Below are positions 50,441-58,095 of a stretch of DNA of 64,000 nt, one piece after another; position 1 is the stretch's first letter; every line of letters starts with the position of its first letter. The position numbers were made by a program, and so were the translations under genes. Under the pieces are notes generated by a model. That model had not been told where the DNA came from, searched no databases, and was given only the letters and a program-made list of their open reading frames with translations. Location: contig NZ_WLZW01000004.1 in assembly GCF_009707665.1 (NCBI RefSeq), positions 124,001 to 188,000 of the forward strand, read 5' to 3'. This DNA comes from Planomicrobium sp. YIM 101495 (GTDB lineage: Bacteria; Bacillota; Bacilli; Bacillales_A; Planococcaceae).

Positions 50441-50655
50441 TTAGTATGCGCTCCAGCCGAAGTCAGCTGCCAGCGTGACACCGCTGAGGTATGTGGAATC
50501 ATCAGAAGCGAGGAACAATGCGATGTTCGCGATTTCTTGCGTCGTGCCTGCTTTCGGCATCATGTTGACGCCGCGTGTTGCGTCGCTCATCCCGAATTCA
50601 TCGATGTTCATCATATTCGTTGTGAGTGGTGTCGGAATGTACGCTGATCCTGTCG
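50441..50655 (-). pseudogene. 3' remnant of a short-chain dehydrogenase gene
   Basis: On the minus strand the open frame encodes only the last ~70 residues of an SDR enzyme. It has the Tyr-Ile-Pro-Thr-Pro-Leu-Thr-Thr segment that follows the active site, then Pro-Lys-Ala-Gly-Thr-Thr-Gln-Glu-Ile-Ala and Phe-Leu-Ala-Ser-Asp-Asp-Ser-Thr-Tyr-Leu-Ser-Gly. The nucleotide-binding half and the Ser-Tyr-Lys catalytic residues are absent. The frame beyond 50655 is unrelated sequence from the SCP2 remnant. Confidence 0.75.
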
Positions 50656-50796
50656 AATGACAACTTCCACAAGTTCCTGGCATGTAAGCTGAACGGCACA
50701 GTCGCTTTCATGACGGGGAAGTTAAAAGTCAACGGCGATATGACGAAAGCGCTCAAGCTCGAGAGCATCATCAAGCAGTACGATTTGAATCTATAA
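50641..50796 (+). pseudogene. 3' remnant of an SCP2 sterol-binding domain gene
   Basis: On the plus strand an open stretch of ~51 codons ends at TAA 50794. It reads Asp-Asn-Phe-His-Lys-Phe-Leu-Ala, then Ala-Phe-Met-Thr-Gly-Lys-Leu-Lys-Val-Asn-Gly-Asp-Met, the C-terminal signature of SCP2 sterol-carrier domains. There is no start codon context. It is joined head to head with the SDR remnant. Confidence 0.7.
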
Positions 50797-50803
50797 TTTA
50801 TGG

Positions 50804-50839
50804 AGCCGGCATGGGGGAACCCTCTGTGCTGGCTTTTTT
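50804..50839 (+). terminator. Terminator left over from the SCP2 gene
   Basis: AGCCGGCA pairs with TGCTGGCT around a 15-nt loop and is followed by six T. The next ~190 bp up to the peptidase gene show no other feature that I can support. Confidence 0.65.
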
Positions 50840-51034
50840 AATGGAGTAGTTCTTTGGGCATCCCAGCTCCTAGGCGAAAAACCCCTTACTGCTCATTTCG
50901 GAATTGGTCTTTTTGGAATCCCCGTCTCGATCCTTCTGACTGTTTTCAGAATATTTAAAGGACTCTGTGTTTCGTGAAGCGAAAGATGTTTAACGGCTTT
51001 ATGAGCTGAAAAAATTTCAAAGGGGCGAAATGGA

Positions 51035-52468
51035 TTGACGAAAAACGTGAAAACACATGGTCCGACGTTAAAGAAATTGGTACTAAGCTATGCATTGGTA
51101 GGGGCGCTAGCATTCGGAGCATTACCTGCAGCGATGCCGACTGCTGAAGCGGGAAGCCCGCTTGTTACGACAGCTGCGGCAGCGGCAGTTTCGGGACAGG
51201 ACCAGAAAATTATCAAACGTGTAGAAGCGGCACGCGCCATTGAGCATGTCCGTTACCTTTCTGAAGAAATCGGTCCGCGTGTTGGTGGATTGGAAGGTGA
51301 GAAAATCGCCGCGGATTACATCGCTGCGGAATTTAGCAAGCTCGGCTTCGAAGTCGAGTACCAGCCATTCCCGGTTGCGGATCAATATGTCGGAGCTGCT
51401 GCATTCAGTGATGGCACAGTTTGGGATATGGGTGCTGCACCGAACGGCAAAATTAGTAATGAAAGTGTTTCAGGCGAAGTAATTTACGTTGAAGGTGGAC
51501 TTGATGCCGCAGATTTTCCTGCTGATACGCAAGGGAAAATCGTGTTGTTGACACGTGAAGCGTCGACATCTGCCTATCGCTCACAAGTTGCGAACGCAAT
51601 CGATGCAGGAGCGGCTGGCGTCATCTTGCAAAGTGTCAATGGAAGCCGTGGAAACTACGGTTCAACGTTCAACCCGAACTTGACGACGGCGGCAGATGTT
51701 CCGGTATTCGGCGCGGCATTCATCCAAGGCGAGTGGCTGAAAGACCAGCTTGCTGAAGGTGCGGTTAACCTTGATTTGACAGCGGTTCACCACACGGACC
51801 TCGAATCACTGAACGTCATCGCAACGAAAAAAGCGAAAAACAAGAAAGCTGGCGACTCAGAGGTGTTGTTGACTGCACACATGGACAGCGTACTCGGAGC
51901 ACCTGGTGCAAACGATAACGCTTCCGGTGTCGGCTTGATGCTGGAAGTCGCGCGTGTCGTGAAGAGCTACAACACGGACAAAGATTTGAAATTCGTTGCA
52001 TTCGGCTCTGAAGAACGTGGGCTACTAGGTGCACGTCACTACGTAGATCAGCTGTCACAGCCTGAGCGCGACCGCATTGACGGCGTCTTTAACGCAGACA
52101 TGGTCGCAACGAGCTATGACAAAGCAACGCACCTTTATGCGATGACAGTCGATGGCTCTGAAAACTTGGTGACTGATGCATCACTGGCTGCTGGCGCACG
52201 CCTCGGCAACTCGGACATCCAAGCCGGCCGTTTCGGCTCGAGTGACCACGTCCCATTCCATAATGCCGGCATTCCTGCTGCACTCTTCATCTGGATGGGC
52301 ATCGATAGCTGGGATCCACTCGTGTACCATATCGAGAAAGTGTACCACACACCACAGGATACGATTGAAGACAACATTTCCGAAGAGCGCATGCAGTCTG
52401 CTCTTGAAGTGATTGGCGCAGGCGTCTTCGATGTTGTCCGCAAACAGACACCAGGAAATAAACGCTAA
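51035..52468 (+). CDS. Secreted M28 family aminopeptidase with PA domain
   Basis: 477 residues with a Sec signal peptide (about 1-39, ending near Ala-Glu-Ala). A protease-associated domain lies at about residues 120-250, and an M28 zinc peptidase domain follows. Zinc ligands: His and Asp of Ala-His-Met-Asp-Ser and Gly-Ala-Asn-Asp-Asn-Ala-Ser, Glu pair of Gly-Ser-Glu-Glu-Arg-Gly, Asp of Phe-Asn-Ala-Asp-Met, and His of Ser-Asp-His-Val-Pro-Phe. It should remove N-terminal amino acids from external peptides. It starts with TTG behind AAAGGGGCG and is monocistronic or followed by the small gene 35 bp on. Confidence 0.9.
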   Translation: MTKNVKTHGPTLKKLVLSYALVGALAFGALPAAMPTAEAGSPLVTTAAAAAVSGQDQKIIKRVEAARAIEHVRYLSEEIGPRVGGLEGEKIAADYIAAEFSKLGFEVEYQPFPVADQYVGAAAFSDGTVWDMGAAPNGKISNESVSGEVIYVEGGLDAADFPADTQGKIVLLTREASTSAYRSQVANAIDAGAAGVILQSVNGSRGNYGSTFNPNLTTAADVPVFGAAFIQGEWLKDQLAEGAVNLDLTAVHHTDLESLNVIATKKAKNKKAGDSEVLLTAHMDSVLGAPGANDNASGVGLMLEVARVVKSYNTDKDLKFVAFGSEERGLLGARHYVDQLSQPERDRIDGVFNADMVATSYDKATHLYAMTVDGSENLVTDASLAAGARLGNSDIQAGRFGSSDHVPFHNAGIPAALFIWMGIDSWDPLVYHIEKVYHTPQDTIEDNISEERMQSALEVIGAGVFDVVRKQTPGNKR

Positions 52469-52503
52469 GACGATCTGCCCGTTTTGACGAAAGGGGGAGC
52501 AGG

Positions 52504-52869
52504 ATGGAAACATATGAGGACTTGTATGCGTATTTGCCTTATTTCGAAAAACGGGCAGCTGAGAGCTACGTGAATCACGGGAGCTGCAGTGATGAAATGA
52601 ATGCCTTTATCGCGAGCATCGAAGACGTCGATTTCGTTGATGTGCACTATAATGAAACACTCGACAAATACGACATCCCGGATCATGACGCATTGAAGCG
52701 GGCGATTCCACAAGCGGATCCGCTCCTCTTGCGTGCAGCGTTCACGCACATGATGCGCGCCGAACGTTTTTCGGAAGGGGCATGGGCGGAGTACGAGAAG
52801 CAAGGGATGTTCCTTGCCGCGCTCAAACGTCTCGGGGAGCTGTTCGGCTATCCGCCACCTCAAAAATGA
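52504..52869 (+). CDS. Small soluble protein, DUF6508-like
   Basis: 121 residues, acidic and helical. It has Tyr-Glu-Asp-Leu-Tyr-Ala-Tyr-Leu-Pro-Tyr-Phe at the N terminus, Ala-Ala-Phe-Thr-His-Met-Met-Arg-Ala-Glu-Arg-Phe-Ser-Glu-Gly-Ala-Trp in the middle and Phe-Leu-Ala-Ala-Leu-Lys-Arg-Leu near the end, a pattern I associate with DUF6508. Function unknown. AAAGGGGGAGCAGG precedes the ATG; it lies 35 bp after the peptidase gene. Confidence 0.7.
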   Translation: METYEDLYAYLPYFEKRAAESYVNHGSCSDEMNAFIASIEDVDFVDVHYNETLDKYDIPDHDALKRAIPQADPLLLRAAFTHMMRAERFSEGAWAEYEKQGMFLAALKRLGELFGYPPPQK

Positions 52870-52970
52870 ATTTGAAGATTGTTCGAACAATTTTCATTAT
52901 TTCTCTTGCAAAACTTTTGATATTCGTTTATTGTTAAATCCATTGAACGGCTCATAATTTCATATGTAAT

Positions 52971-53084
52971 TCTTATCAAGAGAGACGGAGGGACTTGGCC
53001 CTGTGATGTCTCAGCAACCGGCCTGACGAAGGCAATGGTGCTAATTCCAGCAGACGGAGTGATCCGTCTGGAAGATGAGAAGAA
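52971..53084 (+). promoter_or_regulatory. SAM-I riboswitch (S-box)
   Basis: The core reads TTCTTATCAAGAGAGACGGAG, GGCCCTGTGATGTCTCAGCAACC, AAGGCAATGGTGCTAATTCC and a closing TCTGGAAGATGAGAAG. A terminator follows at 53096. The switch lies 127 bp before a MetE-like gene, which should be off when SAM is plentiful. Confidence 0.95.
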
Positions 53085-53095
53085 ACCATTCCCGC

Positions 53096-53137
53096 AAAGG
53101 GGCTTTCTTCTTACGCATGAAGAAAGCCCCTTTTTTT
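53096..53137 (+). terminator. SAM-I expression-platform terminator
   Basis: AAAGGGGCTTTCTTC and GAAGAAAGCCCCTTT are perfect complements around an 8-nt loop and run into seven T. Confidence 0.9.
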
Positions 53138-53210
53138 GCTTGGAAAAAAGGTGCTTGATAAGAAAGATTGAAACGACTGTTCGAAAAAAATGAGAAAGAA
53201 GGAATTCAAA

Positions 53211-54320
53211 ATGACGACGACAACAGCAATCGGAACACCTTTCAAAGCGGACCACGTAGGGAGCCTCCTGCGGCCTGAAAGCATCCACCAGGCAAGAAAA
53301 GAGTTTAAGGAAGGAGTGATCACGGCAGAGCAATTGCGTGAAATCGAAACGGAAGAAATCAAGCGCATCGTCGATAAGCAACTCGAGATCGGTTTGAAAG
53401 CGGTGACGGACGGGGAATTCCGCCGCACGTTCTGGCATACTGACTTCATGAGCCATATCGGCGGCTTTGAAGGATACACGCCGGAGCACGGCTACCAGTT
53501 CAACAAAGGCGAAACGGAAGCATATGACGTCCGCAACATCGGAAAGATCTCGTTCGATCCGGCACATCCGTTCGTCCGTGACTTTGTCGAATTCAAGGAA
53601 ATCGTCGGCGGCCGCGCCGTGCCGAAGCTGACGATCCCGAGCCCGAACCAGTTTTTCAATGAAGGCATCCGCGACGCCTCCATTTACCCGGATGTCGAAG
53701 ATTACGCGAAAGACATCATCAAGGCTTACCGCGATGCACTGAAGGCTTTCTACGAAGCGGGCGCGCGCTACATCCAATTCGACGACGTCTATATCGCCGG
53801 GCTGTCGTCGCCGGACATCCCGTTCAACGAAGGCGAGTTCGACCGCGACTTCCTGATCGACCTGGCGCTGCGCGTGGCAAACAGCGTGCTCGAAGGAAAG
53901 CCGGAAGACCTTACTGTGACGACGCACTTGTGCCGCGGCAACTACCGCTCGGACTGGGCATTCGAAGGCAGTTACGCACTCATCGCGCCGACGTTGTTCG
54001 CGAAAGAGAATGTGGACGGCTTCTTCCTGGAGTATGACGATGACCGTTCGGGCAGTTTCCAGCCGCTCTCACACATTCCCGCAGGCGGTCCGCGTGTCGT
54101 GCTCGGCGTCTTCACTTCGAAAAACGGAGAGCTCGAAGACAAGGAAACAATCAAAGCGCGCGTTGCGGAAGCCGCGAAATTCGTGCCGCTCGAGCAGCTG
54201 TGCATCTCACCGCAATGTGGCTTCGCCTCGACGCACCACGGCAATGTGTTGACGGAAGAGGCGCAGTGGGAAAAGCTGCGCTACATCATCGAAATTTCTG
54301 AAGAGATTTTCGGAAAATAA
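53211..54320 (+). CDS. yxjG: MetE C-terminal-type methionine synthase homologue (YxjG/YxjH-like)
   Basis: 369 residues from ATG 53211 (AAGGAATTC upstream; frame open from 53190). It matches the C-terminal catalytic half of cobalamin-independent methionine synthase. Zinc ligands are His and Cys of Thr-His-Leu-Cys-Arg-Gly-Asn and Cys of Ser-Pro-Gln-Cys-Gly-Phe, with Arg-Ser-Asp context after the first pair. YxjG/YxjH of B. subtilis have the same size and are also S-box controlled. The reaction is methyl transfer to homocysteine or a related thiol; the methyl donor of this short family is not settled. Confidence 0.9.
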   Translation: MTTTTAIGTPFKADHVGSLLRPESIHQARKEFKEGVITAEQLREIETEEIKRIVDKQLEIGLKAVTDGEFRRTFWHTDFMSHIGGFEGYTPEHGYQFNKGETEAYDVRNIGKISFDPAHPFVRDFVEFKEIVGGRAVPKLTIPSPNQFFNEGIRDASIYPDVEDYAKDIIKAYRDALKAFYEAGARYIQFDDVYIAGLSSPDIPFNEGEFDRDFLIDLALRVANSVLEGKPEDLTVTTHLCRGNYRSDWAFEGSYALIAPTLFAKENVDGFFLEYDDDRSGSFQPLSHIPAGGPRVVLGVFTSKNGELEDKETIKARVAEAAKFVPLEQLCISPQCGFASTHHGNVLTEEAQWEKLRYIIEISEEIFGK

Positions 54321-54332
54321 GAACGAACAACA

Positions 54333-54370
54333 TGCTGCAGCAGCCGGTTATGGGCGCTGCAGCAATTTTT
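54333..54370 (+). terminator. Intrinsic terminator
   Basis: TGCTGCAGC and GCTGCAGCA flank a 14-nt region and lead into five T. Confidence 0.75.
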
Positions 54371-54497
54371 AGCAGGTATTTCGGCATTCGAAAAAACTTC
54401 TGAAAAAACCTAGTTTACTGGTAGGTATTATAGGTTTAATATATAATACGATTACTCGAATGAAGAACGCCTCAGTGAAGAAAGGAATCGATGATAG

Positions 54498-55559
54498 ATG
54501 AAATATGGATTTTGGATGCCGATTTTCGGCGGCTGGCTGCGCAATGTGGAAGACGAGAACATGCCGGCTACATTTGATTACGCAAAAGAGGTTTCTCAGT
54601 CAGCGGAGAAGTGGGGCTACGACACGACGTTGATCGCTGAGCTGAACCTGAACGATATAAAAGGGACAGAAGCAGATTCGCTGGAAGCCTGGTCGACAGC
54701 TGCAGCAATTGCGGCAGTCACCGACAAGCTCGAAATCATGACGGCGATCCGCCCGGCGTTCCACAACCCGGCTGTGACAGCAAAAATGGCGGCGAACATC
54801 GACCAGATTTCGAATGGCCGCTTCACGCTGAACGTCGTCTCTGCCTGGTGGGCGGAGGAAGCGAAGCAATACGGCGGGGAATTCACGGAGCACGATGAGC
54901 GCTACGACCGGACGGATGAATTTCTGCAAGTGATGAAAGGCATGTGGACGGAAGAGGAATTCTCATTCAAAGGGAAATACTACGACATCCAGAACGCGCG
55001 CCTTGCACCGAAGCCGGTCCAGCGCCCGAACCCGCTGCTATATGCAGGAGGGGAAAGCCCGCGCGGCAAACGTTCGATTGTCGAAGGCTGCGATGCATAC
55101 GTCATGCACGGCGGGACAGTGGAAGAAATCGCCGAAAAAGTGCAAGGCATGAAAGAGTTGCGCGCTGAAGCAGGGAAAGAGCCGCTGGCGTCGTTCGGCA
55201 TGGCGGCGTTCGTCGTCTGCCGTGACACGGAAGAAGAAGTGAAAGCGGAGTACGACCGCATCGTCAGCATGAAGGAATCAGCGGGCTACGCGGGTTACGA
55301 TGATTTCGTCTCGAAATCCCAGCTCGAGCAGCAAGTGAAGCTGGAAGATTATTCGGTGTCCAACCGCGGATTGCGTCCGAATCTGATTGGCACGCCAGAA
55401 GTGATCGCCGACCGGATCCTCGCCTATGAAGATGCGGGAGTGGACTTGTTGCTGCTGCAATTCTCGCCGCAGCTGGAAGAGATGGAGCGGTTCGCGGAAA
55501 AAGTGATGCCGCTCGTGGAAGAAAAACGGAAAGCACGTGAAGGAGTGGAAATCCAATGA
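54498..55559 (+). CDS. Luciferase-like (LLM) flavin monooxygenase, SfnG/SsuD type
   Basis: 353-residue FMNH2-dependent monooxygenase. It has the class N terminus (Gly-Phe-Trp-Met-Pro-Ile-Phe-Gly-Gly-Trp), Ile-Ser-Asn-Gly-Arg-Phe-Thr-Leu-Asn-Val-Val-Ser-Ala-Trp near residue 110, Tyr-Ala-Gly-Gly-Glu-Ser-Pro-Arg-Gly near 175, and a late Leu-Leu-Leu-Leu-Gln-Phe-Ser-Pro. Relatives oxidise alkanesulfonates or dimethylsulfone. The gene overlaps an ATP-grasp gene by 4 nt, which is not part of the known sulfonate pathways, so the substrate may be different. No flavin reductase gene is adjacent. Confidence 0.85.
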   Translation: MKYGFWMPIFGGWLRNVEDENMPATFDYAKEVSQSAEKWGYDTTLIAELNLNDIKGTEADSLEAWSTAAAIAAVTDKLEIMTAIRPAFHNPAVTAKMAANIDQISNGRFTLNVVSAWWAEEAKQYGGEFTEHDERYDRTDEFLQVMKGMWTEEEFSFKGKYYDIQNARLAPKPVQRPNPLLYAGGESPRGKRSIVEGCDAYVMHGGTVEEIAEKVQGMKELRAEAGKEPLASFGMAAFVVCRDTEEEVKAEYDRIVSMKESAGYAGYDDFVSKSQLEQQVKLEDYSVSNRGLRPNLIGTPEVIADRILAYEDAGVDLLLLQFSPQLEEMERFAEKVMPLVEEKRKAREGVEIQ

Positions 55560-56506
55560 CCGAAAAAATATACGTAATCCATGAAAATGAAGAATGGACG
55601 ACTCACCTGTTCAAACGTCTTGATGAACTGGGGCTGCCTTATGAGGACTGGTTCATCGATAACGGACTTGTCGATTTAGGCAGCACGCCGCCGGAAGGTG
55701 TATTCTACAGCCGCATGAGCGCATCATCACACACGCGCGGACACCGCTTCGCACCGGAAATGGCAGATGCGGTGCTCGCTTGGCTGGAGCATCACGGCCG
55801 AACAGTGTTCAACGGCACGCGCGCATTGCGTCTCGAAGTCAGCAAAGTCAACCAGTACATGGCGCTGAATGCTGCAGAGATCCGTACACCGAAAACGATC
55901 GCGGCGAACGGCCGTGACGAAATTTTGGCAGCAGCCGAAAAATTGGGCGTCTCCTCGTTCATAACGAAGCATAACCGTGCCGGCAAAGGACTCGGTGTCC
56001 GCCTGTTCCATTCACAGGAAGGTCTGTGCCAATGCGTGGACGGCGATGAATTCGACCCGTCCGTCGACGGCATCACGCTGATCCAGGAATATGTCCAGGC
56101 GCCGGAACCGTTCATCACTCGCTGTGAATTCGTCGGTGGCAAATTCGTCTACGCCGTGCAGGTCGATACGTCGGAAGGCTTCGAATTGTGCCCGGCGGAT
56201 GCATGCGCAATCGACGACTTGTTCTGCCCGGCCGGCGAAGGGGTGGAAGAGAATCCGAAGTTCCAGATCGTCGAAGGCTTCGACGACCCGATCATCGCGA
56301 AATACGAAGAATTCCTGCGCCGTAACGAAATCGCTGTTGCCGGCATCGAATTCATCCGCAATGCGGACGGCGAAATCTTCACGTATGACGTCAATACGAA
56401 CACGAACTATAACTCCGACGCAGAAGCGGCTGCCGGCAAATACGGCATGCTCGAACTGGCGAAGTTCCTCGGCAAGGAATTGGGGAAATCAGCGGTCTTG
56501 GTATGA
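55556..56506 (+). CDS. ATP-grasp (RimK-like) ligase coupled to the LLM monooxygenase
   Basis: 316 residues. The ATP-grasp fold shows Lys-Val-Asn-Gln-Tyr-Met-Ala-Leu (pre-grasp), Phe-Ile-Thr-Lys-His-Asn-Arg-Ala-Gly-Lys-Gly (ATP-binding Lys loop), Gln-Glu-Tyr-Val, Arg-Cys-Glu-Phe-Val, Ala-Gly-Ile-Glu-Phe-Ile, and Thr-Tyr-Asp-Val-Asn-Thr-Asn-Thr-Asn, which carries the Mg ligands. RimK-like members join a carboxylate to an amine. The ATG overlaps the monooxygenase stop, so the two are made together. What is ligated is unknown. Confidence 0.83.
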   Translation: MTEKIYVIHENEEWTTHLFKRLDELGLPYEDWFIDNGLVDLGSTPPEGVFYSRMSASSHTRGHRFAPEMADAVLAWLEHHGRTVFNGTRALRLEVSKVNQYMALNAAEIRTPKTIAANGRDEILAAAEKLGVSSFITKHNRAGKGLGVRLFHSQEGLCQCVDGDEFDPSVDGITLIQEYVQAPEPFITRCEFVGGKFVYAVQVDTSEGFELCPADACAIDDLFCPAGEGVEENPKFQIVEGFDDPIIAKYEEFLRRNEIAVAGIEFIRNADGEIFTYDVNTNTNYNSDAEAAAGKYGMLELAKFLGKELGKSAVLV

Positions 56507-56512
56507 CAAATG

Positions 56513-56542
56513 AGTCGGCGCGAATTTTCGCGCCGGCTTTTT
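56513..56542 (+). terminator. Terminator, copy 1 of a matching pair
   Basis: AGTCGGCGCGAA and TTCGCGCCGGCT form a hairpin followed by T5. Its stem closely resembles that at 61961-61986. Confidence 0.88.
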
Positions 56543-56575
56543 GTGTGGAGCGGTTTTTTGCCGGTGGTGTTTTTA

Positions 56576-56770
56576 ATTGTGCAGATTTTCGATTTGGTTG
56601 CGCAGATGCCACATTTAGTTGCGTTTTTCCGAAAATGAGCGTCTCATAGATCAAGCCAACCTTCTGCGACGAAGCCGTAATGTGACGCAGGAGCGCTTCG
56701 TTGCAGTATCCAGCATAATGGTTGCAGAATAATCGATTTGGTTGCAGAATCCAGCCGCTTCGTTGCAGTA
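56576..56770 (+). repeat. GTTGC phased repeat array 1
   Basis: GTTGC-containing units (consensus about TTTGGTTGCAGAAT) start at 56597, 56618, 56700, 56721, 56741 and 56762. Spacings are 21, 82, 21, 20 and 21 bp, and a degenerate unit precedes the first. The array fills the convergent gap after the ATP-grasp gene. It does not resemble a gene. Confidence 0.75.
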
Positions 56771-56787
56771 TACCCAAAAAATCTTCC

Positions 56788-57309
56788 TCACAAAATCTCC
56801 CCAAGAATCTCCTCAAGAAGCTCCGACTCATCGCTGTAGATTTTGTACATGAAGTACCCGAGTACGGCGAGAGCGAGTGGCAAGAAAGAGTCATCACTTT
56901 TTCCTTCGATCTGGATGGAAGCGCGCAGTACGGCGCCACCTGTTTCGACCGTAGCAACCTTCCGGCCGGCAAATTTCACCTCGATGCCTTTTGTCCATGT
57001 TTCGAGGAGTTCGACCGGATGCTCGTGCATTTTGCCCGTCACACAAAAATACAGTATGCTGTTTGCAGGGTGATCTTTCAGGATGAATTCATCGCCACCC
57101 CAAAGAAGGCGGTAAGTGGCAAAAAGCAAGCGGCCGCGCTTGATGCCAAGCGTCGCATGTTCGCCGTTCATGTCGAAACGAAAGGAATGCCGTTTTTCGT
57201 TGCCCGGCACGTCGACACGCTGGACGGTCGCGACGGTCGTTCCTTCGTCGTCCGTGATTTCGATCGCTTTTGTCCCATTCCATAATCTCTGTTTCAATTG
57301 ATAAGTCAT
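56788..57309 (-). CDS. Hypothetical protein, tubby/LURP-like beta-barrel guess
   Basis: 173 residues from ATG 57309 (AGAGGTG upstream; frame open to 57318). It is beta-rich, with Ile-Glu-Ile-Thr-Asp-Asp-Glu-Gly-Thr-Thr-Val-Ala-Thr-Val, repeated Phe-Ala-Thr/Val-Ala-Thr strands, a hydrophobic stretch near residues 140-155 and an acidic Glu/Leu C-terminal helix. The fold impression is tubby C-terminal-like with a late membrane-contact helix, but I am not confident. It lies between array 1 and the divergent bceR. Confidence 0.6.
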   Translation of the reverse strand: MTYQLKQRLWNGTKAIEITDDEGTTVATVQRVDVPGNEKRHSFRFDMNGEHATLGIKRGRLLFATYRLLWGGDEFILKDHPANSILYFCVTGKMHEHPVELLETWTKGIEVKFAGRKVATVETGGAVLRASIQIEGKSDDSFLPLALAVLGYFMYKIYSDESELLEEILGEIL

Positions 57310-57405
57310 GCAATACACCTCTTTTCTAAAAGTCTGTTCATTTATTTACGCTTAAGCTATACATAAGTTTCATCCAAATTAACAACTTACGAAGGAAGGG
57401 ATCCG

Positions 57406-58095
57406 ATGTTCAAAATCATGATAGTGGAAGACGATCCGACCATCGCGGGCATTTTGCAGGAGGAATTGGAGAAATGGAATTACGGTACGGTGCGGCCGGA
57501 CGATTTCAGCCGGGTGCTGGACGTCTTCAAGGAAACCGCGCCCCAGCTTGTGCTGCTCGACATCGGCCTGCCGGTGTTCAACGGCTATTATTGGTGCCAG
57601 GAGATCCGCAAAATTTCGCAGGTGCCGATCATTTTCATTTCTTCGCGCAGCGACAATATGGATATCGTCATGGCCATCCAGATGGGGGCGGACGATTTCA
57701 TCGCGAAGCCGTTCGACCTGACGGTGGCGGTCGCGAAAACACAGGCGCTGCTGCGGCGCACGTATGATTTCCAGGGAACGGATTCGTTCCTGAATTTCCA
57801 CGGAGCGGTGTTGAAATCGGGGGAGAGCCGGCTTCATGCGAACGGGGAAACGATCGACCTGACCCGGACGGAACTGCGGATCCTCGAGATGCTGTTCCAG
57901 CAGGGCGGCAAGTACGTGACGCGCGAAAACCTGATGGTGCAGCTCTGGGAAGACGAGTCGTTCGTCGATGACAATACGCTTGCGGTCAACATCGCACGGC
58001 TCCGCAAAAAACTGGCGGGCATCGGCTTGCCTTCCTTCATCGTCACGAAAAAAGGGGTCGGCTATGCGCTGCATCACGGTGGCGCAGATGAATGA
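57406..58095 (+). CDS. bceR: Response regulator of a Bce-type module
   Basis: 229-residue OmpR/PhoB-type regulator. Receiver domain with Glu8-Asp9-Asp10 and the phosphorylated Asp52 in Leu-Leu-Asp-Ile-Gly-Leu-Pro, then a winged helix with Leu-Thr-Arg-Thr-Glu-Leu-Arg-Ile-Leu and Val-Thr-Arg-Glu-Asn-Leu. It overlaps the histidine kinase gene and is followed by the bceAB-type transporter genes, the standard order of bacitracin-sensing modules. Codons here are more GC-rich (CTG, GCG, CGG) than in the flanking genes. Confidence 0.92.
   Translation: MFKIMIVEDDPTIAGILQEELEKWNYGTVRPDDFSRVLDVFKETAPQLVLLDIGLPVFNGYYWCQEIRKISQVPIIFISSRSDNMDIVMAIQMGADDFIAKPFDLTVAVAKTQALLRRTYDFQGTDSFLNFHGAVLKSGESRLHANGETIDLTRTELRILEMLFQQGGKYVTRENLMVQLWEDESFVDDNTLAVNIARLRKKLAGIGLPSFIVTKKGVGYALHHGGADE

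Noticed and set aside
52860-53927. Long minus-strand open frame across the SAM riboswitch and the MetE-like gene
   Set aside because: It runs antisense through a riboswitch and a conserved gene and shows no protein-like pattern.
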